DNA of 64,000 nt from Saturnia japonica (GCA_033032175.1 CM065322.1:16616001-16680000), one strand, 5' to 3'. Shown: positions 38,001-45,669, numbered from the stretch's first letter. Translations and numbers: made by a program. Notes: a model not told the origin generated them from the sequence alone.

Positions 38001-39655
38001 GAGGTTGATTAATACATTTTAAAATATAGTAACTTTATTAGCTAAACTAGCAATTTTGTATATTTCTTGCCGTACACATCATCCGACTTTAAAAAAAACA
38101 AGATTAATTAATTTGATTTTTTTTTTAAAATTATTTTAAATTTTTTTTTTTTAATTTTTTTTAAATTATTTAGCCTTACTTTCTTTGTTTATGAACCGAT
38201 TTGGATGATTATTTTTTTCCTTGGAAAGGGAATACCATTTTAATTTCATTTGCATTCGAACACCAACTTCAAAGATAATCAGGGAATTTCTCAAAGTTAT
38301 TGAAGTTAGTCTTCTAGTTTTGTTAAAATTGTCTTGTTTTTTACTTTTATAGGGTAAGCGTTGTGTCCACAATTTCACCTGTTCTTAAGTGACGACGTGT
38401 CCCAAGATATTGGACGCCAAACCTAGTGGGAAAACTGGCTCTCAAGTATAGCTGCCGGATGCTTCGGGACAGACTTTTGAGAAAATGTTGTATTTTTGTA
38501 TTTCATAGCCTATTTATTAAGGTAGGTTATGGGTAAGGTGAATACGAGTAATTAGAACAACGACTGGTTAAACGGATACGTTGGAGACGCATTGTGGAGA
38601 GTTGCTCGAATATATTTAACACGGTCAAAACATTTAGGCACAACTTGTATCATAATAAAATATCTAATATACAAATGTTGATTATTATATTATAAAGTTT
38701 TTTTTTTGTAAAAGAACGCGTTGAACATTACACAAATACTGGACGAATTGTGATGCAAAAGCTAATAGAATTCCAAGTAGAAAGTTCTCACTTATTACAC
38801 GGTTCTAGTTAGATTGGCCGTTAACTTAATACATGCTAATTATTCGCAACACAATGTGATGACACCTGAATACGTAAGTTTAAATATATTTTACACTATA
38901 TTATAAGATATTTAATACACTAAAGTTTATTAAATGTTATACTTTTTAATACGAATTCAACATGAATAAACTGCCGTTCATGACACGAATCTAGAACATT
39001 TGCTGTGGTGTGTATTTACCGAGAATACAAGAAAAAGACAATAAAAGACCCTAAATCCGGACAACCGGCAATATATTTCCTAAAAATCCAAAATTAACCT
39101 AAAATATTTCTATTTAATTCGACTTATAATGAGAGCTCGTTATGTAATACATTCAAAAATACTACATATTAAAAGGATTACGTACTGCTAAAGAATACGG
39201 GAAGCAATAAACTTTCACTTTTTTATTCTTAATTACCTTTATTATATAATCATATATTTATTAGTACTTGATTTTTACAGTAAGTTTATTAAAGCCAATT
39301 AAAATGGTTTACAATGTAAAGATGTATTGAGATGTATTCAGAGAAAGCTTTCAGCTTACCCCATAAGAGAATAGCATGATACTTTCTTTATTTGAAGTAT
39401 GTATAATTTAAAAAGTTGTGACGTTATTAGAAATGCTGGTAACCGGGACTCAAACATGTCACGTCCGAAGCCCTAAAGCGGTGGGCGGCTGGGCGCCACT
39501 TTCCCTGTTGTCCGAGTCACACAGTAACCCACCCAATACACTGACCTATCTCCATACTTACCGGATAGAAACGAGCTGGCAAACGATTCCTCTTGGCAGA
39601 CGGCCGGCGATATAATCGCAAGCAGCAGGAACGCTGCCGCCTGTCCCACTGTCAT
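4845..39655 (-). CDS. mas: masquerade: clip-domain serine protease homologue, 14 coding exons
   Basis: Secreted non-catalytic serine-protease homologue; in Drosophila Masquerade acts in muscle attachment and axon guidance, and relatives act as clip-domain cofactors in immune cascades. Coding exons on the minus strand: 39655-39562, 21445-21293, 20602-20480, 18649-18456, 17307-17110, 16307-16180, 15165-15041, 14471-14238, 12699-12622, 11285-11114, 7955-7768, 6289-6200, 5693-5539, 5012-4845. All joins are GT/AG and in phase; total 2100 nt, 699 residues. Seen: signal peptide (1-21), five knots ending in CC (46-78, 128-158, 203-232, 260-293, 324-357), Thr/Pro linkers, activation site R454/V455-MGG, His496, Asp548, and Gly647 where Ser is expected (GDGGGP). 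Five knots and the Ser-to-Gly change both match the fly protein, which is longer. UTRs and any non-coding exon were not located; an extra small exon in the 18-kb first intron cannot be excluded. Confidence 0.96.
5539..5693 (-). CDS. mas: mas exon 13
   Basis: Residues 593-644, ending just before the pseudo-active site (SSFCAGGEEGHDACQ). Acceptor TTTCAG/CT, donor CAA/GTATGA, phase 0. Confidence 0.96.
6200..6289 (-). CDS. mas: mas exon 12
   Basis: Residues 563-593 of the protease-like domain (VCLVCLPARG...TVTGYGYMGE). Acceptor GTCTAG/GA, donor GAAG/GTATCC; the phase joins both neighbours. Confidence 0.95.
7207..7712 (+). repeat. Interspersed repeat family R1, most complete copy
   Basis: Starts near ATAAAATTGAAGTGTCTG, includes GATTTTGACGGGACTTTCACT, and ends GAAGCCGCGGGCACAGTTAG. 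Parts recur at 8170-8212 (3' tip), 33691-33800 (minus), 48380-48495, 53800-53859, 55708-55925 and 59609-59720 (minus). Non-coding; class not assigned. Confidence 0.65.
7768..7955 (-). CDS. mas: mas exon 11: catalytic Asp segment
   Basis: Residues 500-563. Carries DNDIALL with Asp548 and the preceding protease-fold strands. Acceptor CTTTCAG/T; donor GAAG/GTTCGA. Confidence 0.95.
8449..8529. repeat. 81-bp direct repeat, copy at the LINE 3' side
   Basis: Identical base for base with 9983-10063; begins TATGTGTAATGTGACGTC and ends GCATCCCCATAATA. Best read as the target-site duplication of the LINE. Confidence 0.92.
8530..9982 (-). mobile_element. 5'-truncated non-LTR retrotransposon (LINE) with long reverse transcriptase frame
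   Basis: Begins inside reverse transcriptase (VVPIYKSGNRN, NYRPI motif) and keeps the fingers, YADD catalytic box (near 9475) and the thumb through to a stop at 8710. The I/Jockey/CR1 group is likely; the exact clade is not assigned. There are no in-frame stops over about 420 element-derived codons, so the copy looks young. Endonuclease and ORF1 are missing. It sits in the mas intron between exons 10 and 11, in the same orientation as mas, and is bracketed by a perfect 81-bp repeat. Confidence 0.9.
9983..10063. repeat. 81-bp direct repeat, copy at the LINE 5' side
   Basis: Second copy of the duplication. The LINE reading frame continues into it for about 33 codons (up to 10083), so the first residues of the long open frame are target DNA, not element. 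Confidence 0.92.
10296..10532. mobile_element. MITE with ACCCGACTGCG-type inverted repeats, second copy
   Basis: ACCCGATTGCG at the left, TGCAGTCGGGA at the right. Interior matches 2837-3066 (TATGTCTATTTCTTTG, TTAATTGTGGGAGTGACA, GGAATCAAATAAAAA). In the mas exon 10-11 intron. Confidence 0.8.
10769..10835 (+). promoter_or_regulatory. TATA-like promoter followed by a consensus donor site
   Basis: TATATAAGG at 10769-10777, a possible initiator TCAACGG about 20 bases on, and AAG/GTAAGTAT at 10833-10843. This arrangement resembles a first exon on the plus strand inside a mas intron. No coding exon follows that I can identify; a chance match is possible. Confidence 0.25.
11114..11285 (-). CDS. 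mas: mas exon 10: activation site and catalytic His
   Basis: Residues 443-500. Contains the potential activation cleavage R454/V455-MGG (in place of the usual R/IVGG) and the conserved TAAHC with His496. Acceptor GTTCCAG/GT, donor CCAA/GTAAGT. Confidence 0.96.
11696..11900 (+). repeat. Fragment of a common lepidopteran repeat
   Basis: GATGGTAAACAAG...ACGGTAAGCAGTTAGCGTAGCCTATGG...GCGTTACCGAC resembles the widespread lepidopteran repeat containing TGATGGTAAGCAGT. Class uncertain. Confidence 0.4.
11950..12060 (+). repeat. Repeat R4 fragment
   Basis: CTTAATGCTAAAAAACATTCTCTACCAG is shared with 49345-49385; a weaker relative is near 43690-43840. Probably the 3' end of a LINE. Confidence 0.4.
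12622..12699 (-). CDS. mas: mas exon 9: linker to protease domain
   Basis: Residues 417-443. A short exon too small to stand out by itself, found by phase. It encodes PPYEPNYG followed by KYVCGVKG. The single Cys probably bridges the stalk to the protease domain, as in other clip proteases. Acceptor TTTACAG/CA, donor AAAG/GTATAA. Confidence 0.92.
13630..13750 (+). repeat. Repeat R3
   Basis: Shares ctgtAGGCCT-GGCAGC-GGATA and AAAAGAGAGTCACTGT in the same order with 48660-48745. Class unknown. Confidence 0.5.
13755..14105 (-). mobile_element. Jockey-type LINE 3' UTR fragment
   Basis: Matches the 3' UTR of the LINE at 46634-47967 in order: GGCTTTTACAG, a caccgg-like block, GACGAGCGCT, the AACTAACTA block and the TCCCCCACAG block. 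5'-truncated; older than the 46-kb copy. In a mas intron (exons 8-9). Confidence 0.8.
14238..14471 (-). CDS. mas: mas exon 8: second half of knot 5 and Pro/Gln-rich stalk
   Basis: Residues 339-417. Completes knot 5 (FKC...QCC, to 357), then a stalk with PLPQPQLQPQLQPQ repeats and a Tyr/Thr-rich part. Acceptor GCTTCAG/GT; donor ATGA/GTAAGT. Long open frames in the other two frames here are shadows of the repetitive stalk. Confidence 0.94.
15041..15165 (-). CDS. mas: mas exon 7: poly-Thr linker and first half of knot 5
   Basis: Residues 297-339. A run of eight Thr (307-314) and a Pro-rich stretch lead into CPGSC...FTC, the first half of knot 5. This is the only knot interrupted by an intron. 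Donor TTCC/GTAAGT. Confidence 0.94.
15714..15796. repeat. Short tandem repeat, five units of about 17 bp
   Basis: CTAGGGCGG-type starts at 15714, 15731, 15748, 15763 and 15780. GC-rich against an AT-rich background. Intron between mas exons 7 and 6. Confidence 0.85.
15885..15985 (-). mobile_element. Jockey-type LINE 3' tip
   Basis: Short copy of the same 3' end (TGACTATACTGTTAGCC, ACGGCTTTTACAGCTTCACC) next to a T-rich run that is the remnant poly(A) tail. Intron between mas exons 6 and 7. Confidence 0.7.
16180..16307 (-). CDS. mas: mas exon 6: disulfide knot 4
   Basis: Residues 255-297. Almost entirely knot 4 (CPGYC...GFC...TNC...ICC, 260-293). Acceptor ATTTCAG/GCG; donor CCAG/GTAAAT ends two bases into an Arg codon completed by exon 7. 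Confidence 0.95.
17110..17307 (-). CDS. mas: mas exon 5: disulfide knot 3 and Thr/Pro linker
   Basis: Residues 189-254, phase 0 at both ends (66 codons). Knot 3 (CKGDC...LLC...AVC...TCC, 203-232) is followed by a TTTRRPTTTPRPTTP linker likely to be O-glycosylated. Acceptor GTTTCAG/TTA, donor CCG/GTAGAG. Confidence 0.94.
17385..17640 (-). repeat. S1 SINE copy in mas intron
   Basis: Minus-strand copy: CTCTCAAGTGCAGCTGCCGG, CAAGTTGAGGGTGGTAGCTA and CACCATGCTATGGTTTCATC are the reverse complement of the family body. Between mas exons 4 and 5. Confidence 0.75.
17714..17805. repeat. Two-unit tandem repeat, 47-bp period
   Basis: GGGGGTCCCAATGGGTGTCC at 17714 and GGGGGTCCCAAAGGGTGTCC at 17761, each followed by GACAATTT. 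G-rich on the plus strand. Confidence 0.85.
18456..18649 (-). CDS. mas: mas exon 4: disulfide knot 2
   Basis: Residues 124-188. Contains knot 2 (CPSVC...YC...LC...LCC, 128-158) and a basic, Pro/Thr-containing tail. The acceptor TTATAG/GT is clear. The donor is the least certain in the gene: GCT/GTGTGT is chosen because exon 5 begins in phase 0; another GT nearby could be used if exon 5 were extended. Confidence 0.88.
19225..19440 (-). repeat. S1 SINE copy in mas intron
   Basis: Minus-strand copy with ACTGCTAGAACACATCTATT, CACCATGCTATAGTTTCATC and GCAGGGATTCGAA (B-box end). Between mas exons 3 and 4. Confidence 0.75.
20480..20602 (-). CDS. mas: mas exon 3: Thr-rich and acidic linker
   Basis: Residues 83-123. 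Low-complexity spacer between knots 1 and 2: a Thr/Arg/Tyr part followed by an acidic DDEEDEEDEE run. No cysteines. Acceptor ATTCCAG/GA and donor AGTG/GTAATT; the phase fits both neighbours. Confidence 0.93.
20722..21663. promoter_or_regulatory. Four TGACGTCA palindromes around mas exons 2 and 3
   Basis: Perfect CRE/ATF-type palindromes at 20722, 20929, 21577 and 21656, flanking exon 2. The motif is known to bind bZIP factors such as CREB and ATF; function here is inferred only. Confidence 0.35.
21293..21445 (-). CDS. mas: mas exon 2: disulfide knot 1
   Basis: Residues 32-82. Holds the first clip-like knot (CPGVC...FIC...VEC...KCC, about 46-78). The acceptor TTCCAG/GT and donor CTAG/GTAAGG are clear, and the phase matches exon 1 (G+GT gives Gly). 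Confidence 0.95.
22058..22812 (+). mobile_element. mariner deletion derivative (755 bp) with terminal inverted repeats
   Basis: TA dinucleotides flank (22056-22057, 22813-22814). The ends form imperfect inverted repeats (CGTGTCCCAAGTGTATCCGAC against TGTGTCTCAAAAGTATTCGAA read from the right). Inside, the transposase start (MTERLEQLICIKFYSKLG) is joined to the C-terminal catalytic part (HDNTPAHSSNL, QPPYNPE), with the middle lost. Non-autonomous; in mas intron 1. Confidence 0.87.
22836..23035. mobile_element. hAT-type MITE, 200 bp
   Basis: Ends are a perfect 10-bp inverted repeat, CAGTGCCGGC and GCCGGCACTG. No coding capacity. Flanking 8-mers (GGAATATT, GGTATTTA) are only partly alike, so the target duplication has decayed. 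Lies 21 bases from the mariner derivative. Confidence 0.72.
23036..25602. other. mas intron 1, unassigned
   Basis: AT-rich intron sequence; a small GC-rich patch at 24680-24740 (GCATCGCGGCCGGCC). No gene or named repeat recognised. Confidence 0.5.
25603..26292 (+). mobile_element. Helitron-like non-autonomous element
   Basis: Starts TCTATACTAATA after an A and ends GGGTCAGCTAG before a T, matching the 5'-TC...CTAG-3' ends and A/T insertion of Helitrons. No helicase coding. Contains a (TC)n run at 26233-26258. A related 5' end is at 53860. Confidence 0.7.
26731..28494. other. mas intron 1, old repeats
   Basis: 26731-27005 starts ACTAGCTGTGCC and ends near a TATAGATTA, like a reversed member of the Helitron/R1-type repeats. 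27259-27520 is a distant relative of the GAAGTGAAAACTT MITE. The rest is unassigned. Confidence 0.4.
28495..28955 (+). pseudogene. CR1-like LINE, decayed C-terminal reverse transcriptase
   Basis: Translated across several frames it gives a LEYVFQIWNPY segment, then KRRKRGDLIETYKILNGYY, a basic middle and NRVIDEWNKLP, PSLCSFKNKLDKL, the usual C-terminal block of CR1/L2-group reverse transcriptases. Interrupted by stops and frameshifts. Lies in mas intron 1 on the opposite strand. Confidence 0.82.
29285..29510 (+). repeat. tRNA-like SINE with LINE-type tail, family S3
   Basis: GACGTAGTGGTCGAGC (A-box-like) and GTCGATTCGTACC (B-box-like) at the head. The 3' part, CCTTTGCCCAACAGTGAGAC, is the tail shared by many lepidopteran LINEs and SINEs. 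Mas intron 1. Confidence 0.65.
30461..31019. repeat. 92-bp minisatellite, six units
   Basis: AAGTTACAACGT starts units at about 30464, 30556, 30643 (diverged), 30740, 30832 and 30924; spacings 92, 87, 97, 92, 92. Each unit contains ACCTTTGAAATCAGG, then GTCGACAGTAA and ends TATCGATAA or TGTCGATAA. Units 4 to 6 are almost identical. In mas intron 1. Confidence 0.95.
31820..31989 (+). pseudogene. RTE-like LINE C-terminus
   Basis: An open stretch ending WRTLGEAYVQEWT plus stop matches the conserved C-terminus of lepidopteran RTE elements; preceded by VLEWRSR and RWSDDL. Followed by a short TGATGATATGAAG tail. Only the last 55 or so codons remain. Confidence 0.8.
32036..32286 (-). repeat. tRNA-derived SINE, family S2
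   Basis: Read on the minus strand: TAGCCTACTAG (A-box-like), GGTTCGATTCC (B box), then CAAAGTGTTAT and a body ending at GAATACAGACGTGATGGTATG. Other copies at 41960-42205 (plus) and 48795-49024 (minus). Confidence 0.75.
32490..32665. promoter_or_regulatory. GC-rich island in mas intron 1
   Basis: A GC-rich, CpG-rich stretch with an inverted CGATTGGCTACAATCG (CCAAT-like) in otherwise AT-rich intron. It could be an enhancer or alternative promoter. A similar island lies at 29760-29890. Confidence 0.25.
33061..34470. other. mas intron 1, reversed repeat remnants
   Basis: Three blocks open with CTGGCTGGTACCCGCG (33068), AACTAGCTGTTCCCGTG (33689) and ACTAGCTAGACCGGCAG (34095), and two close with TTATAATATAAG or TATATAGATAA. 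They look like minus-strand copies of the R1/Helitron-type repeats. Confidence 0.4.
35331..38384. other. mas intron 1, unassigned
   Basis: Mostly AT-rich. A compact GC-rich patch at 37430-37570 and another at 35990-36080 stand out. No coding exon with mas-like sequence was seen. Confidence 0.45.
39562..39655 (-). CDS. mas: mas exon 1: signal peptide
   Basis: Residues 1-31. The start at 39655 (MTVGQAAAFLLL) is followed by a hydrophobic run and a likely signal-peptidase site after PAVCQ. It ends in a strong donor, CCG/GTAAGT, one base into a codon. The nearby in-frame extension upstream begins with GTG, not ATG, so this ATG is preferred. Confidence 0.92.
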
Positions 39656-39683
39656 TTTGCACTGTGAAACTGTCACTATACTG

Positions 39684-39716
39684 TCAGGCTATCACTGAGA
39701 GGCTGTCAGAGCACAT
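39684..39716 (-). promoter_or_regulatory. Short upstream ORF in the mas leader region
   Basis: Ten codons plus stop (ATGTGCTCTGAC...) in decent context (GCGCCATGT), ending 28 bases before the mas start codon. It would lie in the 5' leader if transcription starts upstream; the start site was not identified. Confidence 0.35.
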
Positions 39717-41217
39717 GGCGCGTCCGCCCGTTACTACGCGTTGGCCCAAACTGCCGGTGAAAGAAAGAAAGGTGTGCGTACGATCTTTACCAAAGATTAT
39801 TTAGAACAGACTCGAAATTGTTTTGATTTGTAACGTTTGGTAGTGAATTAAATTATGTAACCTAAAAACTAACTATTTTCATATAACTCTAGTTAGCAAG
39901 CCACAATATTGATATTATAATTGACAAAGTAATTCCGTATATTTGTTACCATTTCACGACTATACCTCTCAACCGATCGCAATTAAATTTGGCATAAAAC
40001 TAGTTTGGAACCTGGACAAAGACAGGATATTTTTGGAGTTTACTCCGTAAGAAATGCAAAAATCAATTTTCAAATAAGTACCCGGTATGGAAATTTTATG
40101 AGGAGTGAAATTTATAAAAACGTTAACAAAAAGCGTTACGTTTTTCTGCGCATCTTTCACTTTGGAATCATGTATGTTTATACATATATCATCTTGATTT
40201 TAGATAAATCACTAACCACTCAATCAACCAATCAATCAGTCAGTCAATCAATCGCCTCTTTGCCTATTGCGTATTCAAAGACAATCGTACTTAAGGAGTA
40301 AGCTCCAGTCGTGCCTCGTAGCTGATAAGATAAGAATATTTAAAAAAAGTCCTTCAGCTAGTTAGGTAATAAAATGATATAAATTCAAAGATAATTAACA
40401 TTACTTATAAAAACAAAAACGTGGCTGCTCTGAATAAATATTATTTTAATAATTTTTCAGAAAAATAATAAGATGTCGAATTGCGTTATGAAACAACAAA
40501 ACCAGTCTCATCTTTACTTAATACAAGTTGCTGAATCTTAAATGAATCTTGAATGAATTGAATTTTCGTTATTTTTTCGTAGGTACTACTTACTTTTTTT
40601 ACTTTTTTTTTCTTACATATTTTCTATAGTACCTACTCAAAACTACAGTAACTAAACTAAAAAAATAAAAATGAATTGAAAATCTAAATCGTACGAATCA
40701 AAAACTAATCGAACGCCGTTTTACATTTAATTTATTAGGTTCTTTTTTAATTTCGAATAAAAAAATATATTAACGTAATTCCTACATTTTTACTGCAGCA
40801 ACACACAAAGAAGAACATTATCTCGAAGAATAATTAATCTTGTTGTTTGTCGTCAGGCATTCAATAATACAAGTGTTCCAGATTGCGGCCTCTATTGTTA
40901 TTATAGTGTATTTCATTTCCACTGCTTACACAATTTGATTTAAAACATCATCGTATTATCGATTATATTTAGCTCAAAAAAATTATCGATAATCGTAAAA
41001 TCAAATCCCAATATCAATAATTGTGGTTGCATAATTAAAATGAACATTTGACATGTGTCATTCTACTCTACATATTATAATGAACAAAGTATAATCCTTA
41101 AAAATAAAATACTGTTCATTGGTAAACGGATCATCTGAGAACGGCTGGACTGATTTGGCTAATTCTTTCTGAAAATGCGAGTAATAGTCCGAAAAAGGTT
41201 TTTAGAGAAATATTTTT

Positions 41218-41510
41218 GAAGTGAAAACTTCTTTTAGCGCGGTACGCATATTTTTAGGTGAGATAAAATTTCTGGACTCGCGACACCGTTACGAGACGCA
41301 GATATAGTGTGTGCATATATGCAAGTACATATAGCAGACCACGAACGCGTCTTTCATAAAAGAATATTAAATGTATTTTAAAGTTTGTAATAATTAATAA
41401 AATACAATTCATAAATAAAATGCAATTCATAAATAAAATGCAATTCATAACCCAATAAACCTAGTACCCATCTAAAAAATGCCTAACGCGCCAAAATAAG
41501 TTTTCACTTC
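41218..41510. mobile_element. MITE with GAAGTGAAAACTT inverted repeats, opposite orientation
   Basis: Same 13-bp ends (41218-41230, 41498-41510), interior inverted relative to 1643-1952. A weaker third relative is at 27259-27520 (AGAAGTGAAAACTC and GAGTTTTTACTTC). Confidence 0.78.
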
Positions 41511-41647
41511 TGTCGGCACTCTCGGAGTGCAACCCGTAATTATAATTTTTTAGTACTGCTTTGGGCGAGGTAAATGAAACGTCGAGACACCCTTGCGTGT
41601 GTTTATTTAATAACCGCTCTATGTGGTGCGTAGCGAACGACTGCCGA

Positions 41648-41822
41648 TCGCTTTTTTTTCGATTTGACTATATACTTAGACGTAAAGACCTTGAAGCCTC
41701 AGAAGGCTTTGACAGTTTCACCGGGTTTGGCGGCGTGCGCTTAAGGCACCTTATAGAACCTATGTACCTGGGCCGTGTACACAAGTGTGGCAGCAGTGTA
41801 ATGGTGTTTGTTGGTAGCTAAT
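41648..41822 (-). mobile_element. Jockey-type LINE 3' tip
   Basis: Starts after a poly-T run (41641-41649) and reads TTTGACAGTTTCACCGGG, then AACCTATGTACCTG, as in the 46-kb copy, with an internal deletion. Same strand as the other three copies. Confidence 0.75.
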
Positions 41823-41959
41823 GATTGATCCATTGGATTTTTTATGAACTCAAGACCGCTCAGGATTCGAACGATAGATATACGTTATTCTTTTCTTGTT
41901 TAATCGTTATGGTTCCAGAGAAGTCTTTAGAAAGAAAAAATCGAGGTAGGTAGAGCTGT

Positions 41960-42205
41960 AGTTGAGTTATTGACTATTACTGGGTTGGTTCGATTCGTAG
42001 GTCGAGCAAAGTGTTATGGGTTTTTCTATGAAATACTCAGTAGGAGGTCAGAGTTTAGCTTCTGTGTCCGATTATTAGCAATAGACTCGATCCCTATTAC
42101 ATGGGCTCTAACAACATACCCGGCGAACTGTGGGATGTACATTAGTACACCTCTGCCTAACTCTTCGGGGATACAGGCATGATAGTATGATTGATGTAAA
42201 GGGCA
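41960..42205 (+). repeat. S2 SINE copy
   Basis: Plus orientation; GGTTCGATTCGTAGGTCGAG, GCAAAGTGTTATGG, GACTCGATCCCTATTACATG, CTAACTCTTCGGGGATACAG. A-box part diverged. Confidence 0.75.
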
Positions 42206-44100
42206 AAAAAACGTAGTCTACCGGGCTAACTAATTATTGATTAATAACAGCATTTTAACGTAATACAACTCATAAACGAATTTATTTATGTTATGTTATA
42301 TATATATAGTAGAATTATCACATCTATAAGAAAAAGTTTATAATCTTTGTACCAATTATCGTTGTTTAGTGTCGCAACTCGCACTGACCATGCCGTGCCA
42401 TAGCACTACACTGGCCATTGGCGATCGAGTTTGCCGTGGATGAAACGATCAGCGCGAGTTTTGCGCACTTCAATGACTGCGCACCGATACAAGGTGACTC
42501 TTGACTTCATTGAAAAGTTTGAAAGCAAGAATTGCTGTTATTCAATCTGTTTATGACAATATATTTTACATTTCTGAAGTTACACTTCTTACGGCACGTT
42601 TAAAATTGAGAGCTGCGCTCGTATCATATTATGACGGTAGTGCGATATGGCTAACTTCGAGCCATGAATGGAATTAATGGGAATTAATAAAATGAAAAAT
42701 ATAAAAGCCAATAAAAAATTTATACCGCAAAAAGCATTTGACAGTTGTGTTTAAGTCTACGTAGAATTTTGTAATTTTCAAAATAGGGTGTAAGAAGATG
42801 GTGGCTCCCTGGTTAGAACTATCTAGAGTATCTAGGGAGTTTTTGTGGCATCACAAAATGCATGTTTCTAATTTGATCTGTAATCCACTTCACGTATGCA
42901 CAATAACCAAACGATATCACGCAAAATGGCACTAATTATTACATAATATTATACGCTATACAGGAGGATTTTTGAGATGAGGCAGTAGGTAAGTAGTTAG
43001 GGTAGATACGCTAACCGTTGTAGCTACACGAAAACTTTCTGACGTGACTGTCCTTATTTTTTTCAGTCTTTTTGACCTCCATTTACATTATTTGAAAAAG
43101 TGTACAGTCAGCAAGAAAATGGGCTATTTACACAAAAACTTTTTCCTTTTTCATTCCAATCAATCTTGTTTCTTATAGGGATCAATAAACTCTATGGGAC
43201 TAACTGAGATTAGAGTACCTACTAAAAATGTCAGAAATCGCAAAAATCTTTTCCTATACATTTCGTAGGAAATCACCGTGGCTTCCATAACCTTTTGCAA
43301 GAAAAGAGACTCCAACTTATTTTTGTCCTTAACAAAACTTTTTATTATGGATAGTCCGGGCGCTATAAAGAAGACTGGACAAAATTAAAGAAAAAAAAAC
43401 GTATTCTGTGTCAATAGTTCTTTTTCTTATTCTTCAGTCACATTTTAAATTCTTCTAAAAATATTATATTTCGAAACTCATATAAAAAGTTCGTAATTAA
43501 GAAGTATGAACGCCACAACGGTCAAAAAGATTTCGAAGATTATTGTTAACTATCAATACCTACCACCTATATAAACTAAATGAATTAATATTATAATATT
43601 AAAAATTCAAAGAATTTTTAGAAAGAAGAAACATTTATTTATAATGAAAATACAGACATAATTAATACGACACATGTTAGAATAGAATAGAAAACATTTT
43701 ATTGTTTCAAGCATACACTGTACAATAAATATAAAAAGTACAATAGAAAACGGAACGGAAACTACAGGCGGCCCTATTGTTTAAAGCAATTTCTTCCAGG
43801 CAACCTTACAAAGGATTGGAAGAAAGAAAGAATGAGATAGTTAAAATATAAAGATAGACTAGTTACTATCGTACATAGATAAATACAAGAACAAATATAT
43901 AAACAATAATATTAGTAATAAAAATAAAAGCTACAATTCTATATACATAGTATGAAATTGTATATACATACACACACAAACATACAAAACATACACACAA
44001 ATACATACATACAAGTACCAATAGAACTGATCAAAGCGATAAATAGTTATAGTTATATTACAAACATACGTTTTTATATATAAAACTACTACTACTATAA
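42206..44100. other. Intergenic, unassigned
   Basis: No gene recognised. An AC-rich simple stretch lies at 43968-44010 (CACACACAAACATAC type). Confidence 0.5.
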
Positions 44101-44429
44101 AACCGTGGCTTTGCTCGCGTAGTCGACAGAAGAACTCGTTCCACACGACGTGCTTCATCCACAGCTTTTATCTCATGGTTTGCCACGACGCTCTGATGTT
44201 CACACTTTTGACTGTTTAACTCTTCAGTTTATATTTTTACTTCCGACTGTAGTGTATCTTCTCATTTTTCTGAATAAATTTCAAGTGTTGGCCGCGTAGA
44301 AAATCAGCGACGTGGTTCATAGCAGCACATGTTTCACTCGTAGACTTAGCTTCTCAAAAAATCGCGCTGCTTATAGATATATCGACACCGACAAGAAAAA
44401 ACATTGTAATTCATTTTTTGTATCTTAAC

Positions 44430-44700
44430 AGGAGAAATTAAAGATGACCAAGAAATGATAATTACGAAAAAGAGAGCACCAAATTAAAATAGATTCCTCA
44501 ACGTAGAGGAGTTCTTTGAGAACCAACCAAACAAGAAAAGAAAAAAATAATATCATCGATGGTAGCAAGATATAATAAGGATGGCGGTACATCTTATATT
44601 ACAACAAACAAGGAGGATGGATCAAATACAACCTACTGTATTCAATTAGAAGTCTATGATATGAAAGAGATAGCAAAAGTCCCTCCATCATAGCACTGAA
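44430..44700 (+). pseudogene. Coding-like remnant, unrecognised
   Basis: In shifting frames: DDQEMIITKKRAPN, then MVARYNKDGGTSYITTNKED and QLEVYDMKEIAKVP. Amino-acid composition is coding-like, but stops interrupt. No family recognised. Confidence 0.25.
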
Positions 44701-45349
44701 AGCATGCGGATGTCAGATTAAAATATTATTTCTATGAAGTTAATAAAAACTATGAAAGTATCCATGAAATAATATATAACACAACTAAGAAATAACGCAA
44801 ATCGTACGTTGTAAAAAATACTTAATAATGACATTTAAACTAATTATTATATCGTCATTAGTTAAGAACAATTGTTATTTAGAATATTTTTTATAATTTT
44901 ACCCTTTTCACAGTTACATTTGATTGCAATAACACCCAAATCACTTTTTTTTCTCAACCAAGCTAATTTTGTTCGTTAAAATATCAAAGAAGAAAAGAAA
45001 TTTTAAGGTCATCTCCTCGAAAGATTATAAAGTTACGAACTCAAAAGAATTTCTAATATCTTTCGTTTGCTGCAGTATGAAATCTACATGCAACATAAAA
45101 TTTTCTTTAATAACGGCATATTGGTCAATAAATACTTCGATCAATCATCAATTTTCCGAAATTATAAGAATTATTTCTGATGATAATTTACAAGATTAAT
45201 CAGTTTTACCGTTCATCCTATATGATATTATTTGCTGTCAAAAAGCAGATTAAATAACAGAAACATTTTTTTTCAGAACTATATGATTTCAATATTTTTT
45301 TAATAGTACTTTTTAAATGATTTGCAAACTATAGTTTAGTAACAAATAC

Positions 45350-45514
45350 CTAGCAAGGACTGCAGTGACCTTATCGTCATCCATGTTGCTGGTTTCCATA
45401 GCTGATGTAGAAGCATCTTCATTATATCTTGCTCTTTTTACATTCTTGATGTCCGCTTTAGATTCTTTTACTAGTTTAACAGCATTTAACGGCTCCTCCG
45501 ATATGTTGTGGATC
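45350..45514 (-). CDS. Candidate orphan exon, unrecognised
   Basis: A 165-base stretch open throughout, bounded by TTACAACAG/G and GCTAG/GTATTT, encoding 54 residues with a basic KNVKRARYNE patch and an acidic METSNMDDDK part. No homologue recognised and no matching neighbour exon identified. It may be part of a transposon or a decayed gene. Confidence 0.3.
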
Positions 45515-45669
45515 CTGTTGTAATGAGAATTTAAAAAACTTGTTAATAAATTGTTAGCGCAAAGAACGATTCTGTGAGTTTTTGGCGGAATCTCAAACTA
45601 TTATTCAGTGGTTTTAGATTCGTATTCATAAACTTGTGTAACACAGGAGGTGGCTTGGTGAAGGTGAAG

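Noticed and set aside
43968..44158. 75-codon frame with many Tyr, Val and Cys
   Set aside because: Arises from an AC-type simple repeat read in reverse.
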